64,000 nt of DNA. It comes from Rhizobiales bacterium dw_265 (lineage in GTDB: Bacteria; Pseudomonadota; Alphaproteobacteria; Micropepsales; Micropepsaceae). The notes under the pieces are model-generated. The model was given only the letters and a program-made list of their open reading frames with translations. It ran no database searches and was not told where the DNA came from. The DNA is taken from the NCBI GenBank assembly GCA_018449595.1, contig JAAVUU010000002.1, forward strand, positions 248,001-312,000. The letters run 5' to 3'. Shown piece after piece: positions 7,324-15,813 of this stretch. How positions within the stretch are numbered: position 1 is the first letter of the stretch; each line of letters starts with the position of its first letter. The position numbers were made by a program, and so were the translations under genes.

Positions 7324-7628
7324 GGGGCGGTGTGGGCGGGTTCGTCGGCTGATTTGGCTTTCCCGGTGACGGGCTTTTTCAGGAGACCGGCAAACAGCGC
7401 CTTGTCGTCGTCGCGGGTGAGAAAGCCCGGTAATTCTTTGTTCAGCCAGTCACCAAGTTTCTTGGAGAATTCATCCTGGCCTTTTTCCAGCCGATGCAAA
7501 ACCAGCGCGCCGAGCAAGACCTTGCGCCGTGTGTCCCTGGCGCGTTCCTGTTTGCCGAGTTTGGATTGCAGATTTTTGCGTTGGGCTTCGAGTTGCGCCA
7601 GCCGTTCCGCGATGGAGCGTTTCGCCAT
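7320..7628 (-). CDS. traD: Conjugal transfer protein TraD (Ti type)
   Basis: This 102-residue protein is of the small Ti-type TraD family. It has a basic, Gln/Lys/Arg-rich N-terminal coiled coil (residues 5-35, A-E-R-L-A-Q-L-E-A-Q-R-K-N) followed by R-R-K-V-L-L-G-A-L-V-L. In Ti plasmids this gene lies beside traG and acts in the relaxosome or coupling step, though its exact role is unclear. Here traG follows with a 4-base overlap, and the oriT lies about 250 bp upstream. traC, usually between oriT and traD, is not seen. Confidence 0.8.
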   Translation of the reverse strand: MAKRSIAERLAQLEAQRKNLQSKLGKQERARDTRRKVLLGALVLHRLEKGQDEFSKKLGDWLNKELPGFLTRDDDKALFAGLLKKPVTGKAKSADEPAHTAP

Positions 7629-7875
7629 CGGTTCCTCCCGTTTGGTTGCGCCCCACCGCCGCCAGATTAGCGCCGTCTTTTTTCGCCGTCACGCCCTCCC
7701 GTTATGGAACTTGCTTTTCTGTGCTCCCAAAATGATCCATGCTGTTTCCATTGGAGTCATACCTACTTCTTCCTATTTTCCGGCAGATTCCTTTTAATCG
7801 TTAAAGTTCCCGTTCCATATTCCCGGCGAGCGTAAGCGAGCCACACCGAGCAACCCTGAGCGTAGCGAAAGTTGC

Positions 7876-7906
7876 AAGGGCGCACTTACGAGTTGCTGCG
7901 CAACTC
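7876..7906 (-). other. Origin of transfer (oriT), RSF1010/Ti-like
   Basis: On the minus strand this reads as a hairpin with 7-bp arms GAGTTGC/GCAACTC around a TGC loop (7890-7906), then one base and TAAGTGCGCCCT (7877-7888). This matches, from memory, the layout of Q-type origins: an inverted repeat immediately before a nick region rich in TGCGCCCT. The place is also right, between the relaxase gene and the divergent traD-traG pair. The exact nick position cannot be fixed from sequence alone. The rest of the 353-bp gap (7629-7981) has no gene. Confidence 0.75.
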
Positions 7907-7981
7907 AAGCGCTTGTTAGGCTGAACGGGACGGACCTTGGCCGCGATGGGGCAGTGAACCCTTGGCCCGCCGCTAGTCATC

Positions 7982-10900
7982 ATGGCCATCTACCATCTGT
8001 CCATGAAGCCCATTGCCCGCAGTGGCGGCCGCAGCGCCGTGGCGTCGGCGGCTTACCGCGCCTGCCAAAAGCTCACCAATGAGCGCGACGGCCTGACCCA
8101 TGACTTCACCCGCAAAGGCGGGTTGGACCATGCCGAGATCGTTACCCCGAAGGATTCCAAAGCCGATTGGGCCAAAGACCGCTCGACCTTATGGAACATG
8201 GCCGAGGCGGCGGAGAAGCGCAAAGACGCGCGAGTGGCCCGCGAGATTGAAGTTGCGCTTCCTCACGAATTGACGCCGGAGCAGCGATTAGAGCTAACCC
8301 GCGAGTTCGCCCAGGGCCTCGCGGATCGTTACGGCGTGGCAGTGGATTTTGCCATCCACAAGCCGGACAGCGCCACCGACATTCGGAACCACCACGCCCA
8401 TATCATGCTGACCACCCGCAAGGTGAAAACGAACGGGCTGGGCGACAAATCCGAACTGGAATTGGAGAACAAGAAGCTGCTGGCCTTGGGCCTGCCCACC
8501 ACGCATGACCAACTCCGGGATATTCGGCTGGATTGGGAGCAGCGCGCCAACCGGCATTTGGCGCTGGCCGGCCATGACATTCGCATAGACCACCGCTCGT
8601 ACCGCGACAGCGGCTTGGAGATCGAGCCGACCCAGCACATGGGCGTTCACGCCACGCAGATGGAGCGGCGCGGCAAGGAAGTGGACCGCCGCCGCCAGGA
8701 TGCGGACAGCGCCCGCCATAACGCCAAGCTGATCCGCGAACAGCCGGAACAGGCTTTGGCGGTCATCACCAACGAAAAGAGCGTGTTCGACCGCTATGAC
8801 GTGGCGAAGACGCTGCACCGCTACATCGAGAACCCCGACGACTTCCAGGCGGCCTATGCCAAGGCGATGGCCTCGCCCGCGCTGGTGGAGCTTTGCCCGG
8901 AGCGGCGCGACCAGTCCGGCCGCACCTTGGAGCCGGCGAAATACTCCACCCGCGAAATGATCGCGGTGGAACGGCAGATGGCCAACAGCGCCGACCGCAT
9001 GACGGAAAGCCGCGCGTTCGGGGTTGGCCGCCGCCATGTGGAACGGGCCATCGAGGCGCGCGGCTTCCTGGCCGACGAACAGCGCGAGGCGATCCGCTAT
9101 CTGGCGGGGCCGGAACGGATCAATTCGGTGGTGGGCATGGCCGGGGCCGGCAAGAGCACGATGTTGGACGCGGCGCGGGAGGCTTGGGAGGCGGACGGCT
9201 ACCGGGTGCATGGCGCGGCGCTGGCGGGCAAGGCGGCCGAGGGCTTGGAGGAAACCAGCGGCATCGCTTCGCGCACCCTGGCAAGCTGGGAACGGGGCTG
9301 GGAACGAGGGTTTGACCGGCTGACTTCCAGGGACGTGCTGGTGGTGGACGAAGCCGGGATGGTTGGCAGCCGGCAGCTATCTCGGATCATTCAGGAAGCC
9401 GACCGAGCCGGGGCCAAGATCGTGCTAGTGGGCGATCCCGAACAGTTGCAGCCCATCGGGCCGGGCGCGGCCTTCCGGGCCGTGGCCGAGCGTACCGGCT
9501 ATGTGGAACTTGGCGAAATCCGACGCCAGCGCGAGGACTGGCAGAAAGACGCTTCCAGGGACTTCGCCCGCAACCGGAGCCATGAGGGTCTGACGGCTTA
9601 CGCCGACCGGGGCTATGTCCGGTTTGAAAATGACATTGGGGCGGCGCGCAGCGCCATCCTCAAAGACGCTATCGCGGACCTGGACGCGCGGCCGGAAGGC
9701 TCGCGCCTGGTGCTGGCGCATCGCCGGGTGGACGTGGCCGAATTGAACGACGCGATCCGCGCCGTGCGCCATGAGCGGGGCGAGCTACAGAACGAACACA
9801 GCTACCGGACCAGCGAGGGCGAACGGGCCTTCGCCAAGGGCGACCGGCTGTTGTTCCGCGAGAACAACCGCGACCTCCGCGTAAAGAACGGGATGCTGGG
9901 TACGGTGGAGCGGGCCGAACCCGGCCGGCTTGAGATCAAGCTGGATACCGCCAAAGGCCCCGGCACCGGCCGCAGCGTGTCCGTCTCGATGGCCGATTAC
10001 GCCGCCGTGGATCACGGCTATGCGACGACGATCCATAAGGCGCAGGGCGCGACGGTGGACCGCAGCTTTGTGCTGGCTTCCGGTTCGATGGACCGGCATT
10101 TGACCTATGTGGGCATGACCCGCCACCGCGATCAGGTGACGCTCTATGCCGGGCGAGACGAGTTCAAGGACGCGGCCGCGCTATCCTCGCGCCTGTCGCG
10201 CGCGGGCTTGAAGGAAACCACACTCGATTATGACCGCGCCGTCTTTGCCGAGCGGCGCGGCCTGGACCGCGCCATCATCGTGCCGGAAGCAATGCAGCGG
10301 GACGCGATGCGCGAGCGGGCAACGCGGGACCAGGCATTGAGCCGGGAGCCGCAACCTCGCGCGCCAGCGCCGGAGGGCGAGCGCGAGGTTGCCCCCAAGC
10401 GCGGCATGTTCGACGGCCTCAAATTGAACGTGTCGCGGCCGTCGCCGGAGATCGGAAAGGTGGAAGGCTTGCAGCCGGCCAAGCCGGAGCGCGCGGCGAC
10501 GCAGCAGCCCGCGCCGAGCTTGGAGCAGGCCGCCGAGCGGTATGCGCGGGCCTGGACCGACGCCGACCGGATGCGCGAGCAGGCGCTTCCCGTCCTCGAA
10601 TATCAGAAGCGCGAAATGCGCGAGGCGGCCGGGGCCTTGGAGACGGCGCGTCCCAACGCCGTCAACGACCTGCACTACGCCATGCGCTATGAGCCGTCCG
10701 CCTTACGCGCCATGAAGCAGTTGCGCGGGCCGGAGCGCGGCCAGGAGCTTGCGGGCGCGATCCGCCATGAGGACCGCGTGCGCCGCGATCCAGCGTTGCA
10801 GGCCGAGCGGCTGGTGAAGGACTGGCAGCGGCTTGAAGCGCGCGACGACAAGCTGCGAGACAATTATCTGGACCGGGGCGCGCGGGAGAAGATCAAAAAG

Positions 10901-11083
10901 CAGATGCAGGGCATAGCCGGCAAGCTCAAGCGCGATCCCCAGCTTGAATCGCTGGTGCGCGCCCGCGCCAAGGACATGGGCGTGGACATGGGATCGAGGC
11001 TGGGGCGCGTGATCGACGCGCCCAGCGCCGGGCAGGCCATGAACGAGATCACACGCGGGCGAGGACGGGGGCTGTCGCTGTAA
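7982..11083 (+). CDS. traA: Ti-type conjugative relaxase/helicase TraA
   Basis: This 1033-residue fusion of a MobA/MobL-type (MOBQ) relaxase with a RecD-like helicase nicks oriT and unwinds the transferred strand. The relaxase part shows a catalytic Tyr at about residue 25 (S-A-A-Y-R) and the metal-binding H-H-A-H-I-M at 137-142. The helicase part has a Walker A motif (A-G-A-G-K-S-T-M) near residue 388 and a Walker B motif (L-V-V-D-E-A-G-M-V) near 453. The C-terminal 250 residues are charged and helical. Length is near that of Ti TraA. The gene starts about 75 bp from the oriT core and reads away from it. Confidence 0.93.
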   Translation: MAIYHLSMKPIARSGGRSAVASAAYRACQKLTNERDGLTHDFTRKGGLDHAEIVTPKDSKADWAKDRSTLWNMAEAAEKRKDARVAREIEVALPHELTPEQRLELTREFAQGLADRYGVAVDFAIHKPDSATDIRNHHAHIMLTTRKVKTNGLGDKSELELENKKLLALGLPTTHDQLRDIRLDWEQRANRHLALAGHDIRIDHRSYRDSGLEIEPTQHMGVHATQMERRGKEVDRRRQDADSARHNAKLIREQPEQALAVITNEKSVFDRYDVAKTLHRYIENPDDFQAAYAKAMASPALVELCPERRDQSGRTLEPAKYSTREMIAVERQMANSADRMTESRAFGVGRRHVERAIEARGFLADEQREAIRYLAGPERINSVVGMAGAGKSTMLDAAREAWEADGYRVHGAALAGKAAEGLEETSGIASRTLASWERGWERGFDRLTSRDVLVVDEAGMVGSRQLSRIIQEADRAGAKIVLVGDPEQLQPIGPGAAFRAVAERTGYVELGEIRRQREDWQKDASRDFARNRSHEGLTAYADRGYVRFENDIGAARSAILKDAIADLDARPEGSRLVLAHRRVDVAELNDAIRAVRHERGELQNEHSYRTSEGERAFAKGDRLLFRENNRDLRVKNGMLGTVERAEPGRLEIKLDTAKGPGTGRSVSVSMADYAAVDHGYATTIHKAQGATVDRSFVLASGSMDRHLTYVGMTRHRDQVTLYAGRDEFKDAAALSSRLSRAGLKETTLDYDRAVFAERRGLDRAIIVPEAMQRDAMRERATRDQALSREPQPRAPAPEGEREVAPKRGMFDGLKLNVSRPSPEIGKVEGLQPAKPERAATQQPAPSLEQAAERYARAWTDADRMREQALPVLEYQKREMREAAGALETARPNAVNDLHYAMRYEPSALRAMKQLRGPERGQELAGAIRHEDRVRRDPALQAERLVKDWQRLEARDDKLRDNYLDRGAREKIKKQMQGIAGKLKRDPQLESLVRARAKDMGVDMGSRLGRVIDAPSAGQAMNEITRGRGRGLSL

Positions 11084-11101
11084 CAAGACGGGAGGATAGG
11101 T

Positions 11102-11776
11102 ATGGCGGAGGATCACGCAGACGACCCGGCGAAAGCCTTTGAGGATTTGCGCGCCGAGGTATCGGTGCTGCGCAAGGCGGTGGAAGCCCTGCCGGGGGCG
11201 ATCCGCGACAATCGCCCGCCCGACTATGCCCAAGACCTGGCCGTGATCGGCAAGGGCCTGGACGAGATCGGCGGCCAGCTTGAGACCATCCAGAAATCGC
11301 CGGCCTTGCGCCTGTCACCGGAGCAGCAGGGCGCATCCATCGCCAACGCGGGCCGCACCATGATTAGCGAGGCGGCCGAGGCGCTGCGCCGGGCCGCGCA
11401 GAGCGCCGACCATGAGCGCAGCAATCTCACCTACCTGATCGGAAACTTTCGGACCAAGCAGGATCAGCGGCAATGGCTGGCGATGGCGGCCGGGATCGGA
11501 CTGCTGGTGGGTTTCATGAGCTTCCCGTTTGTGATCCGGGCCTTTCCGTTCGGGATACCGGCCGGCATGGCGGCCACGATCATGAACGCCGACGAATGGA
11601 ATGCGGGAATCGCGCTAATGAAATCATCCAGTCCCGATGGTTGGGCGCAGCTTGCCGCCGATGCGGACTTGGTGCGCGCCAACAAGGAGAGGATTGCAGC
11701 CTGCCGTGAAGCGGCAACGAAGTCGAAGAAGGAAGAACGCTGCACCATCACCGTGCAGTCGGTAGCGGGCGGGTAA
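11102..11776 (+). CDS. DUF6118 family protein, relaxase-linked
   Basis: This 224-residue protein lies 18 bp downstream of traA and is almost certainly cotranscribed with it. Residues 10-110 are helical and charged. A membrane span lies near residues 124-148 (A-M-A-A-G-I-G-L-L-V-G-F). The C-terminal part carries two Cys (A-A-C-R-E and R-C-T-I-T) and is Lys-rich. Proteins of this type are often found directly after traA in mobilisable elements of alphaproteobacteria. Their function is not established. An inner-membrane anchor for the relaxosome is possible; this is inference. Confidence 0.75.
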   Translation: MAEDHADDPAKAFEDLRAEVSVLRKAVEALPGAIRDNRPPDYAQDLAVIGKGLDEIGGQLETIQKSPALRLSPEQQGASIANAGRTMISEAAEALRRAAQSADHERSNLTYLIGNFRTKQDQRQWLAMAAGIGLLVGFMSFPFVIRAFPFGIPAGMAATIMNADEWNAGIALMKSSSPDGWAQLAADADLVRANKERIAACREAATKSKKEERCTITVQSVAGG

Positions 11777-12002
11777 GATTGATTCAGACGCCGAACACAG
11801 CTACGAACAGGCCGCTTGTGAAGCTCAACAACAGCCGCTAAGTCCGCCTCTTTCCGCGAAATGTGCAGATTTTTCCTGCACAGTTCCTACACAGGCGAAA
11901 ATGCTATATTTTTATCCAGCAAAATCAGATGGATAAGAATGTTGCATCACTCCGCGGGAATGACAACGGGGATTTGGGCGATCCAATCCGATCGCAAGCG
12001 GC

Positions 12003-12830
12003 TCAGACCGCCATATTGTCTATGAGCCGGGTCTTGCCGATCTTCGCCGCCGCCAAAATGCGCATCGGGCGACGGCGGTCATGGATTTCGGCCAGAGACT
12101 CCGCGTCACGGATGGCGACATAATCCACGCTGTCGAAACCGGAATCGAGCAATGCTCGTGTCGCCGCATCCTCCGCTGCCCACAAATTCCCCTGACGGGC
12201 TCGAATGATTGCCTCCTTCAGGATGACATTCAGCCGTCCCGCGATCTGGCGCTGCGGCGGCGAGAGATAGGCGTTGCGCGATGACAGCGCCAGGCCGTCG
12301 GGCTCGCGCAGGGTGGGGGCGCCGATGATCCTGGCCGGCAAAGCCAGGTCGCGCGCCAGCCGTCTCACCACCAGCAGCTGCTGGTAATCCTTCTCGCCGA
12401 ACACCGCGATGTCCGGCGACGCGGCCAGCAGCAGCTTGGCGACGACGGTGGCGACGCCGGCGAAGAAATGCGGACGGAAGTCGGTTTCCAGTCCGGCGCT
12501 GGGGCCGCCCACCGTGATGGTGGTGGCGAAGCCGTCCGGATACATCTCCCGTGCGGTGGGAGCAAAAACGATAGCTGCCATCTCGCCCAGCCGCGCCAAG
12601 TCGGCCTCCAGGGTGCGAGGATAGGCGTCGAAATCCTCGTTCGGCGCGAACTGGGTGGGATTGACGAAGATACTGACCACGACATGGTCGCACTGTTCGC
12701 GCGCCGCCGTCACCAGCGAAACATGGCCCGCATGCAGCGCTCCCATGGTGGGCACCATGCCGATGCGGGCCGGGCGCAGGCGGGCGATGGCCTGGCGAAG
12801 TTCGGCGACGGTCGTGACGACCTCTGGCAC
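12003..12830 (-). CDS. panC: Pantothenate synthetase
   Basis: This 275-residue cytoplasmic enzyme joins pantoate and beta-alanine with ATP, the last step to pantothenate. The family signatures are present: V-P-T-M-G-A-L-H-A-G-H near residue 26 (HIGH-like), V-N-P-T-Q-F, F-G-E-K-D-Y-Q-Q and S-S-R-N-A-Y-L (KMSKS-like region). The start is a GTG that overlaps the stop of the upstream carboxypeptidase gene (TAGTG), so the two genes are translationally coupled. The pairing is unusual as a pathway; it links coenzyme A supply with cell-wall trimming only by position. Confidence 0.96.
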   Translation of the reverse strand: MPEVVTTVAELRQAIARLRPARIGMVPTMGALHAGHVSLVTAAREQCDHVVVSIFVNPTQFAPNEDFDAYPRTLEADLARLGEMAAIVFAPTAREMYPDGFATTITVGGPSAGLETDFRPHFFAGVATVVAKLLLAASPDIAVFGEKDYQQLLVVRRLARDLALPARIIGAPTLREPDGLALSSRNAYLSPPQRQIAGRLNVILKEAIIRARQGNLWAAEDAATRALLDSGFDSVDYVAIRDAESLAEIHDRRRPMRILAAAKIGKTRLIDNMAV

Positions 12831-14500
12831 TAGCGGGTCTGGACCGCCGCGAAGCAGGTCTGGCCGCGCTGGGTCAGCCGCGAGCAGACATCGCGCGCCT
12901 CCTGTTCGGCGAACAGGCCGAAGCGGGCGCGGTAGAGGGTATGGCCCTGGGGCGAGGTGATGGGCGCGATGATGCGCGAGGCGCGCGCCAGCACATCCTG
13001 CGCCTTGCCGGCATAGGTCTTGAGCTGGGCATCGGCCAGCGCCTTGTCGGCATAGGCGCCGATCTGGATGGTCCAGTTGTGGCCCGGGGTTGGCGTCGGG
13101 TCGGCATCGCCTTCGCCATGCAGGGCATCATGCCCTGAATCCTCGCGCAGGCTGGGGCGGATCTGCGGCCGGGGCGCATTGGCCGCCATCTTGACCGGCT
13201 GGGCCTGGACGGCGTCATCAGGCCGGGCCGAGGGACGCACGGCGGGGGTGGGCGTGACCTTGCCCATGGCAGGCGACACGACTGCCACCTGGGCAGCGAC
13301 GGCGGGCAGGGGCTTCTGCGGCTCGGGTTTGGGCGCCGCTGCTGGTTTCGTGCCTTCGGCATGCCCACCTTCGGCATGCCCACCTTCGGCATGAATCACG
13401 GCAAAGCTCTCGTCGGGCGCGCGCGCCGATTCGGCGGCGTCTTCGTCGTCGTTCTGCACCATGGGCACCGGCGAGACCGAGGCATACTGGCTGGAAACCT
13501 GCGGCAGGGTGAAGCCGGCAATGGCGGGGGCGGGTGCGTTCTGGGCGACCTGCTGCCAGGGCACGGTGCGCGCGGCCACCATCGCCGGGTTGGCGGCGAT
13601 CTGGCCGAAGGTCTGGTCCAGCAGCCGCACCATTTCCAGGTCGCGGCGCACCGCGGTGCGCCCGCCCATCACCACCGCGATCAGGTGGGTGGTGCCGCGG
13701 GTGACCGAACTGACCAGGTTGAAGCCCGAAGCGCCGGTATAGCCGGTCTTGATGCCGTCGGCGCCGTTGTAGCGGCCGATCAGGTTGTCGTGGGTGGGGT
13801 ACCAGACGTTCTGATACTTGAAGCCGGCCAGCCCGAAATAGGGGAAATACTGCGGATAGTCATAGGCGACATGGCGGCCCAGCACCGCCAGGTCCTGCGC
13901 CGTGGTGATCTGCAGGGGGTCGGGCAGGCCGCTGGCATTGTGGAAGTTGGTTTCGCGCATGCCGATCTGGCGGGCGCGCGCCGTCATCATCTCGCCGAAA
14001 TGGGATTCGGTGCCGCCCAGGGCCTCGGCGATCACCACCGCCACGTCATTGGCGCTGCGGATCACGATGGCGCGGATGGCGGTATCCACGTCGATGGTCT
14101 GGCCGGGGCGCAGGCCCAGCTTGGTCGGCCGCTGCACGCTGGCGTGATAGCTGACAGGCATCTGGGTCTGCATGGTCAGCTTGCCCGCCTTCAGGGCGTC
14201 GAACAGCAGGTACAGGGTCATCATCTTGGTGAGGGAGGCGGGGTGGCGCTCCGCCGTCTCGTTGCGGGCATAGATCGCCTTGCCGGTGGCGCCATCCACC
14301 ACCAGCGCCGCATCCTTGTCCGGGTCGGTGGGGCTGCCGGCCATCTTCACGACGCCGCGATGGTGCAGGGCGGCCAGGTGCTGGACCGGGGCGTGGCGGT
14401 GGCGGGCGGCATAGGCGGGGGCCGACAGCCCAGCCATCAGGATGCAGAGGGCGACAATCCCAGGCAGCAGGCGAGGTCGAAAAGCTAAAGACAATGACAT
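12830..14500 (-). CDS. D-alanyl-D-alanine carboxypeptidase with C-terminal SPOR domain
   Basis: This 556-residue periplasmic penicillin-binding protein of the serine carboxypeptidase family (S11) trims peptidoglycan stem peptides. A signal peptide ends near residue 31 (A-Y-A-A-R). The active-site triad is S-L-T-K (89-92), S-A-N (150-152) and K-T-G (252-254). A long Pro/Ala-rich linker follows, with three A-E-G-G-H repeats, then a SPOR domain at about 475-555 that would bind denuded glycan at the septum. The open frame extends to 14782, but the ATG at 14500 directly begins the signal peptide. The stop overlaps the panC start. Confidence 0.9.
   Translation of the reverse strand: MSLSLAFRPRLLPGIVALCILMAGLSAPAYAARHRHAPVQHLAALHHRGVVKMAGSPTDPDKDAALVVDGATGKAIYARNETAERHPASLTKMMTLYLLFDALKAGKLTMQTQMPVSYHASVQRPTKLGLRPGQTIDVDTAIRAIVIRSANDVAVVIAEALGGTESHFGEMMTARARQIGMRETNFHNASGLPDPLQITTAQDLAVLGRHVAYDYPQYFPYFGLAGFKYQNVWYPTHDNLIGRYNGADGIKTGYTGASGFNLVSSVTRGTTHLIAVVMGGRTAVRRDLEMVRLLDQTFGQIAANPAMVAARTVPWQQVAQNAPAPAIAGFTLPQVSSQYASVSPVPMVQNDDEDAAESARAPDESFAVIHAEGGHAEGGHAEGTKPAAAPKPEPQKPLPAVAAQVAVVSPAMGKVTPTPAVRPSARPDDAVQAQPVKMAANAPRPQIRPSLREDSGHDALHGEGDADPTPTPGHNWTIQIGAYADKALADAQLKTYAGKAQDVLARASRIIAPITSPQGHTLYRARFGLFAEQEARDVCSRLTQRGQTCFAAVQTR
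13354..13393 (+). repeat. In-frame 15-bp tandem repeat in the carboxypeptidase linker
   Basis: The unit GGCATGCCCACCTTC is repeated about two and a half times on the plus strand. On the coding strand it gives the peptide repeat A-E-G-G-H/A-E-G-G-H/A-E-G. The copies are almost identical, which suggests recent slippage. Because the unit is a multiple of three, copy-number change would only lengthen or shorten the linker between the catalytic and SPOR domains. Confidence 0.75.
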
Positions 14501-14604
14501 CCCCAAAACCGAACCATACCTGCGACGGTCAAAAGACCAAATTGCGACACTTTCCGCAAGCCGGTTTACCGAATCCAGTATTGGTTCCGGGCGTTTACGA
14601 AGGG

Positions 14605-14619
14605 TTAACGAAAACCTAA
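14605..14619. promoter_or_regulatory. Candidate CtrA box
   Basis: TTAACGAAAACCTAA fits TTAA-N7-TTAA with one mismatch (CTAA). It lies about 105 bp upstream of the carboxypeptidase start and 150 bp upstream of the phasin. CtrA controls envelope and division genes in alphaproteobacteria, so a septal carboxypeptidase is a sensible target. The evidence is one near-match site. Confidence 0.3.
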
Positions 14620-14650
14620 TTGTTCCCGCGGTTCCCTGCAGCAAAAAATC

Positions 14651-14668
14651 ATTGTGCGACGCAACAAT
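14651..14668. promoter_or_regulatory. Imperfect inverted repeat upstream of phasin promoter
   Basis: ATTGTGCGACGCAACAAT has 5-bp outer arms (ATTGT/ACAAT) around a GC-rich centre. It lies just before the candidate -35 box of the phasin gene. The TTGTGC/GCAACAA halves resemble the perfect repeat at 14709-14723, so both may bind the same regulator. Confidence 0.35.
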
Positions 14669-14674
14669 TAACCC

Positions 14675-14705
14675 TTGACGGCTGCGGGGCACTGTCCAAT
14701 ATAGT
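14675..14705 (+). promoter_or_regulatory. Candidate phasin promoter
   Basis: TTGACG at 14675-14680 matches a sigma-70 -35 box. TATAGT at 14700-14705, after a 19-bp spacer, resembles a -10 box; AATATA at 17 bp is the alternative. The phasin ATG is 65 bp downstream. Confidence 0.45.
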
Positions 14706-14708
14706 CCA

Positions 14709-14723
14709 TGTTGCACTGCAACA
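14709..14723. promoter_or_regulatory. Perfect inverted repeat, candidate PhaR-like operator
   Basis: TGTTGCACTGCAACA is a perfect 7-bp inverted repeat around one base. It sits just after the candidate -10 box of the phasin gene, where a bound repressor would block transcription. PhaR repressors of alphaproteobacteria bind TGC/GCA-type repeats at phasin promoters; assigning this site to PhaR is inference. Confidence 0.5.
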
Positions 14724-14769
14724 GGCCACCGGAAAACCGGTCGTGCCCTAACATCAGAGAGGACATGAC

Positions 14770-15222
14770 ATGAGCAAAGCAAAAACCGCCGGTGAAAAGG
14801 CGACTGCCACGGCCGAAACCGCGCTGGAAAATGGCGCCGCGGCGCTGAAGACCGGCCTGGAAAAGGCCCTCAAGGGCTATGACGCCTTCCTGGGCTACGG
14901 CAAGGACACCGCCGAGGCCGTGACCAAGTCGGCCACCGTCGCCGGCAAGAGCATCGAGAGCATCAACAGCGAAATCTATGCCTTCTCCAAGCAGTCGATC
15001 GAAGACTCCGTCGCCGCCACCAAGGCCGTGATGGGCTCCAAGTCGGTGCATGAGGCGTTCGAATTCCAGACCGACTTCGCCAAATCGGCCTTTGAGGCCT
15101 ATGTCGCCGAGCTGAGCAAGATCGGCGAACTCGCCACCTCCGCCAGCAAGGAAACTTTCGCCCCGTTCAAGGGTCGGGTCCAGGCTTGGCTGGAAGTGGT
15201 TCAGAGCGCCCGCGTCGCCTGA
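14770..15222 (+). CDS. Phasin family protein
   Basis: This 150-residue, Ala/Lys/Glu-rich helical protein is of the phasin family and coats polyhydroxyalkanoate granules. The sequence is nearly all amphipathic helix. It has the family core F-L-G-Y-G-K-D-T-A-E-A-V-T-K-S, then S-I-E-D-S-V-A-A-T-K-A-V-M-G and F-E-F-Q-T-D-F-A-K-S-A-F. The ATG follows AGAGAGGACATGAC, with GAGAGGA as ribosome-binding site. The promoter region contains two inverted repeats, and a hairpin with a T-rich tail follows the stop. This looks like a single-gene unit. No PHA synthase or depolymerase is in the window. Confidence 0.88.
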   Translation: MSKAKTAGEKATATAETALENGAAALKTGLEKALKGYDAFLGYGKDTAEAVTKSATVAGKSIESINSEIYAFSKQSIEDSVAATKAVMGSKSVHEAFEFQTDFAKSAFEAYVAELSKIGELATSASKETFAPFKGRVQAWLEVVQSARVA

Positions 15223-15246
15223 GTTCTGACGTTATTCGCTTACGAG

Positions 15247-15282
15247 GGGCTCCGGTTTTTGCCGGGGCCCTTCTGTGTTTTT
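15247..15282 (+). terminator. Rho-independent-like terminator after phasin
   Basis: GGGCTCCGG (15247-15255) pairs with CCGGGGCCC (15262-15270), with one G-T wobble, around a TTTTTG loop. A T-rich tail with TTTTT follows at about 15278-15282. It lies 25 bp after the phasin stop. Confidence 0.65.
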
Positions 15283-15328
15283 CCGGAACTTGAAATTTTG
15301 CGGCCGGCTGACCAGATACGGCTCCCGG

Positions 15329-15350
15329 CCTTCGCCCGTTCGGGCGAAGG
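15329..15350. repeat. Perfect 10-bp hairpin in the phasin-clpS gap
   Basis: CCTTCGCCCG (15329-15338) and CGGGCGAAGG (15341-15350) form a perfect inverted repeat around TT. No T-run follows, so it is not a simple terminator. It may be a fragment of the dispersed palindromic repeats seen elsewhere in the window. The rest of the 240-bp gap holds nothing else recognised. Confidence 0.5.
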
Positions 15351-15462
15351 CGTTCGGCCCGCTTGGTTGCGGGCGTTCGGAAGGCTTGGTCGCCTTCCTC
15401 AACCCCACTAGTCAACCGCCTATTCCGCGATAGGATGGGCATGGAAGCGAAGCAGCCGGCGC

Positions 15463-15807
15463 ATGAAGGATTCGGGCGACGATCAGGATGGCGGCCAGAA
15501 CGGGTCGGGCAATACCGGCACCGGGATCGTCACCAAAACGCGCCCCAAGACCAAGAAACCCTCGCTCTACAAGGTGCTGCTGCTGAACGACGACTACACG
15601 CCGATGGAGTTCGTCGTTCACATCCTGGAAAAGATTTTCGGCAAGTCCCGCGAGGAAGCGGTGGATGTGATGCTGCATGTCCATCGCCACGGCGTGGGCA
15701 TCTGCGGCGTCTTCACCTTCGAGGTCGCGGAAACAAAAGTCGCCCAGGTCATTGAATTCGCCCGGCGTCATCAACATCCTCTACAGTGTACGATGGAAAA
15801 GGAGTAG
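15463..15807 (+). CDS. clpS: ATP-dependent Clp protease adaptor ClpS
   Basis: This 114-residue adaptor delivers N-degron substrates to ClpAP. A flexible Gly/Asp-rich N-terminus of about 25 residues precedes the core. The core shows [13 protein letters not shown] (binding-pocket Asn-Asp and Met), H-V-H-R-H-G-V-G and F-T-F-E-V-A-E-T-K. It lies 6 bp before clpA on the same strand, the usual clpS-clpA operon. Confidence 0.96.
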   Translation: MKDSGDDQDGGQNGSGNTGTGIVTKTRPKTKKPSLYKVLLLNDDYTPMEFVVHILEKIFGKSREEAVDVMLHVHRHGVGICGVFTFEVAETKVAQVIEFARRHQHPLQCTMEKE

Positions 15808-15813
15808 GCGCGG

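Noticed and set aside
5680..7628. Part of a full conjugation (trb/virB) operon
   Set aside because: Only coupling and relaxosome genes are present; no VirB4-like ATPase or channel genes are found in the window.
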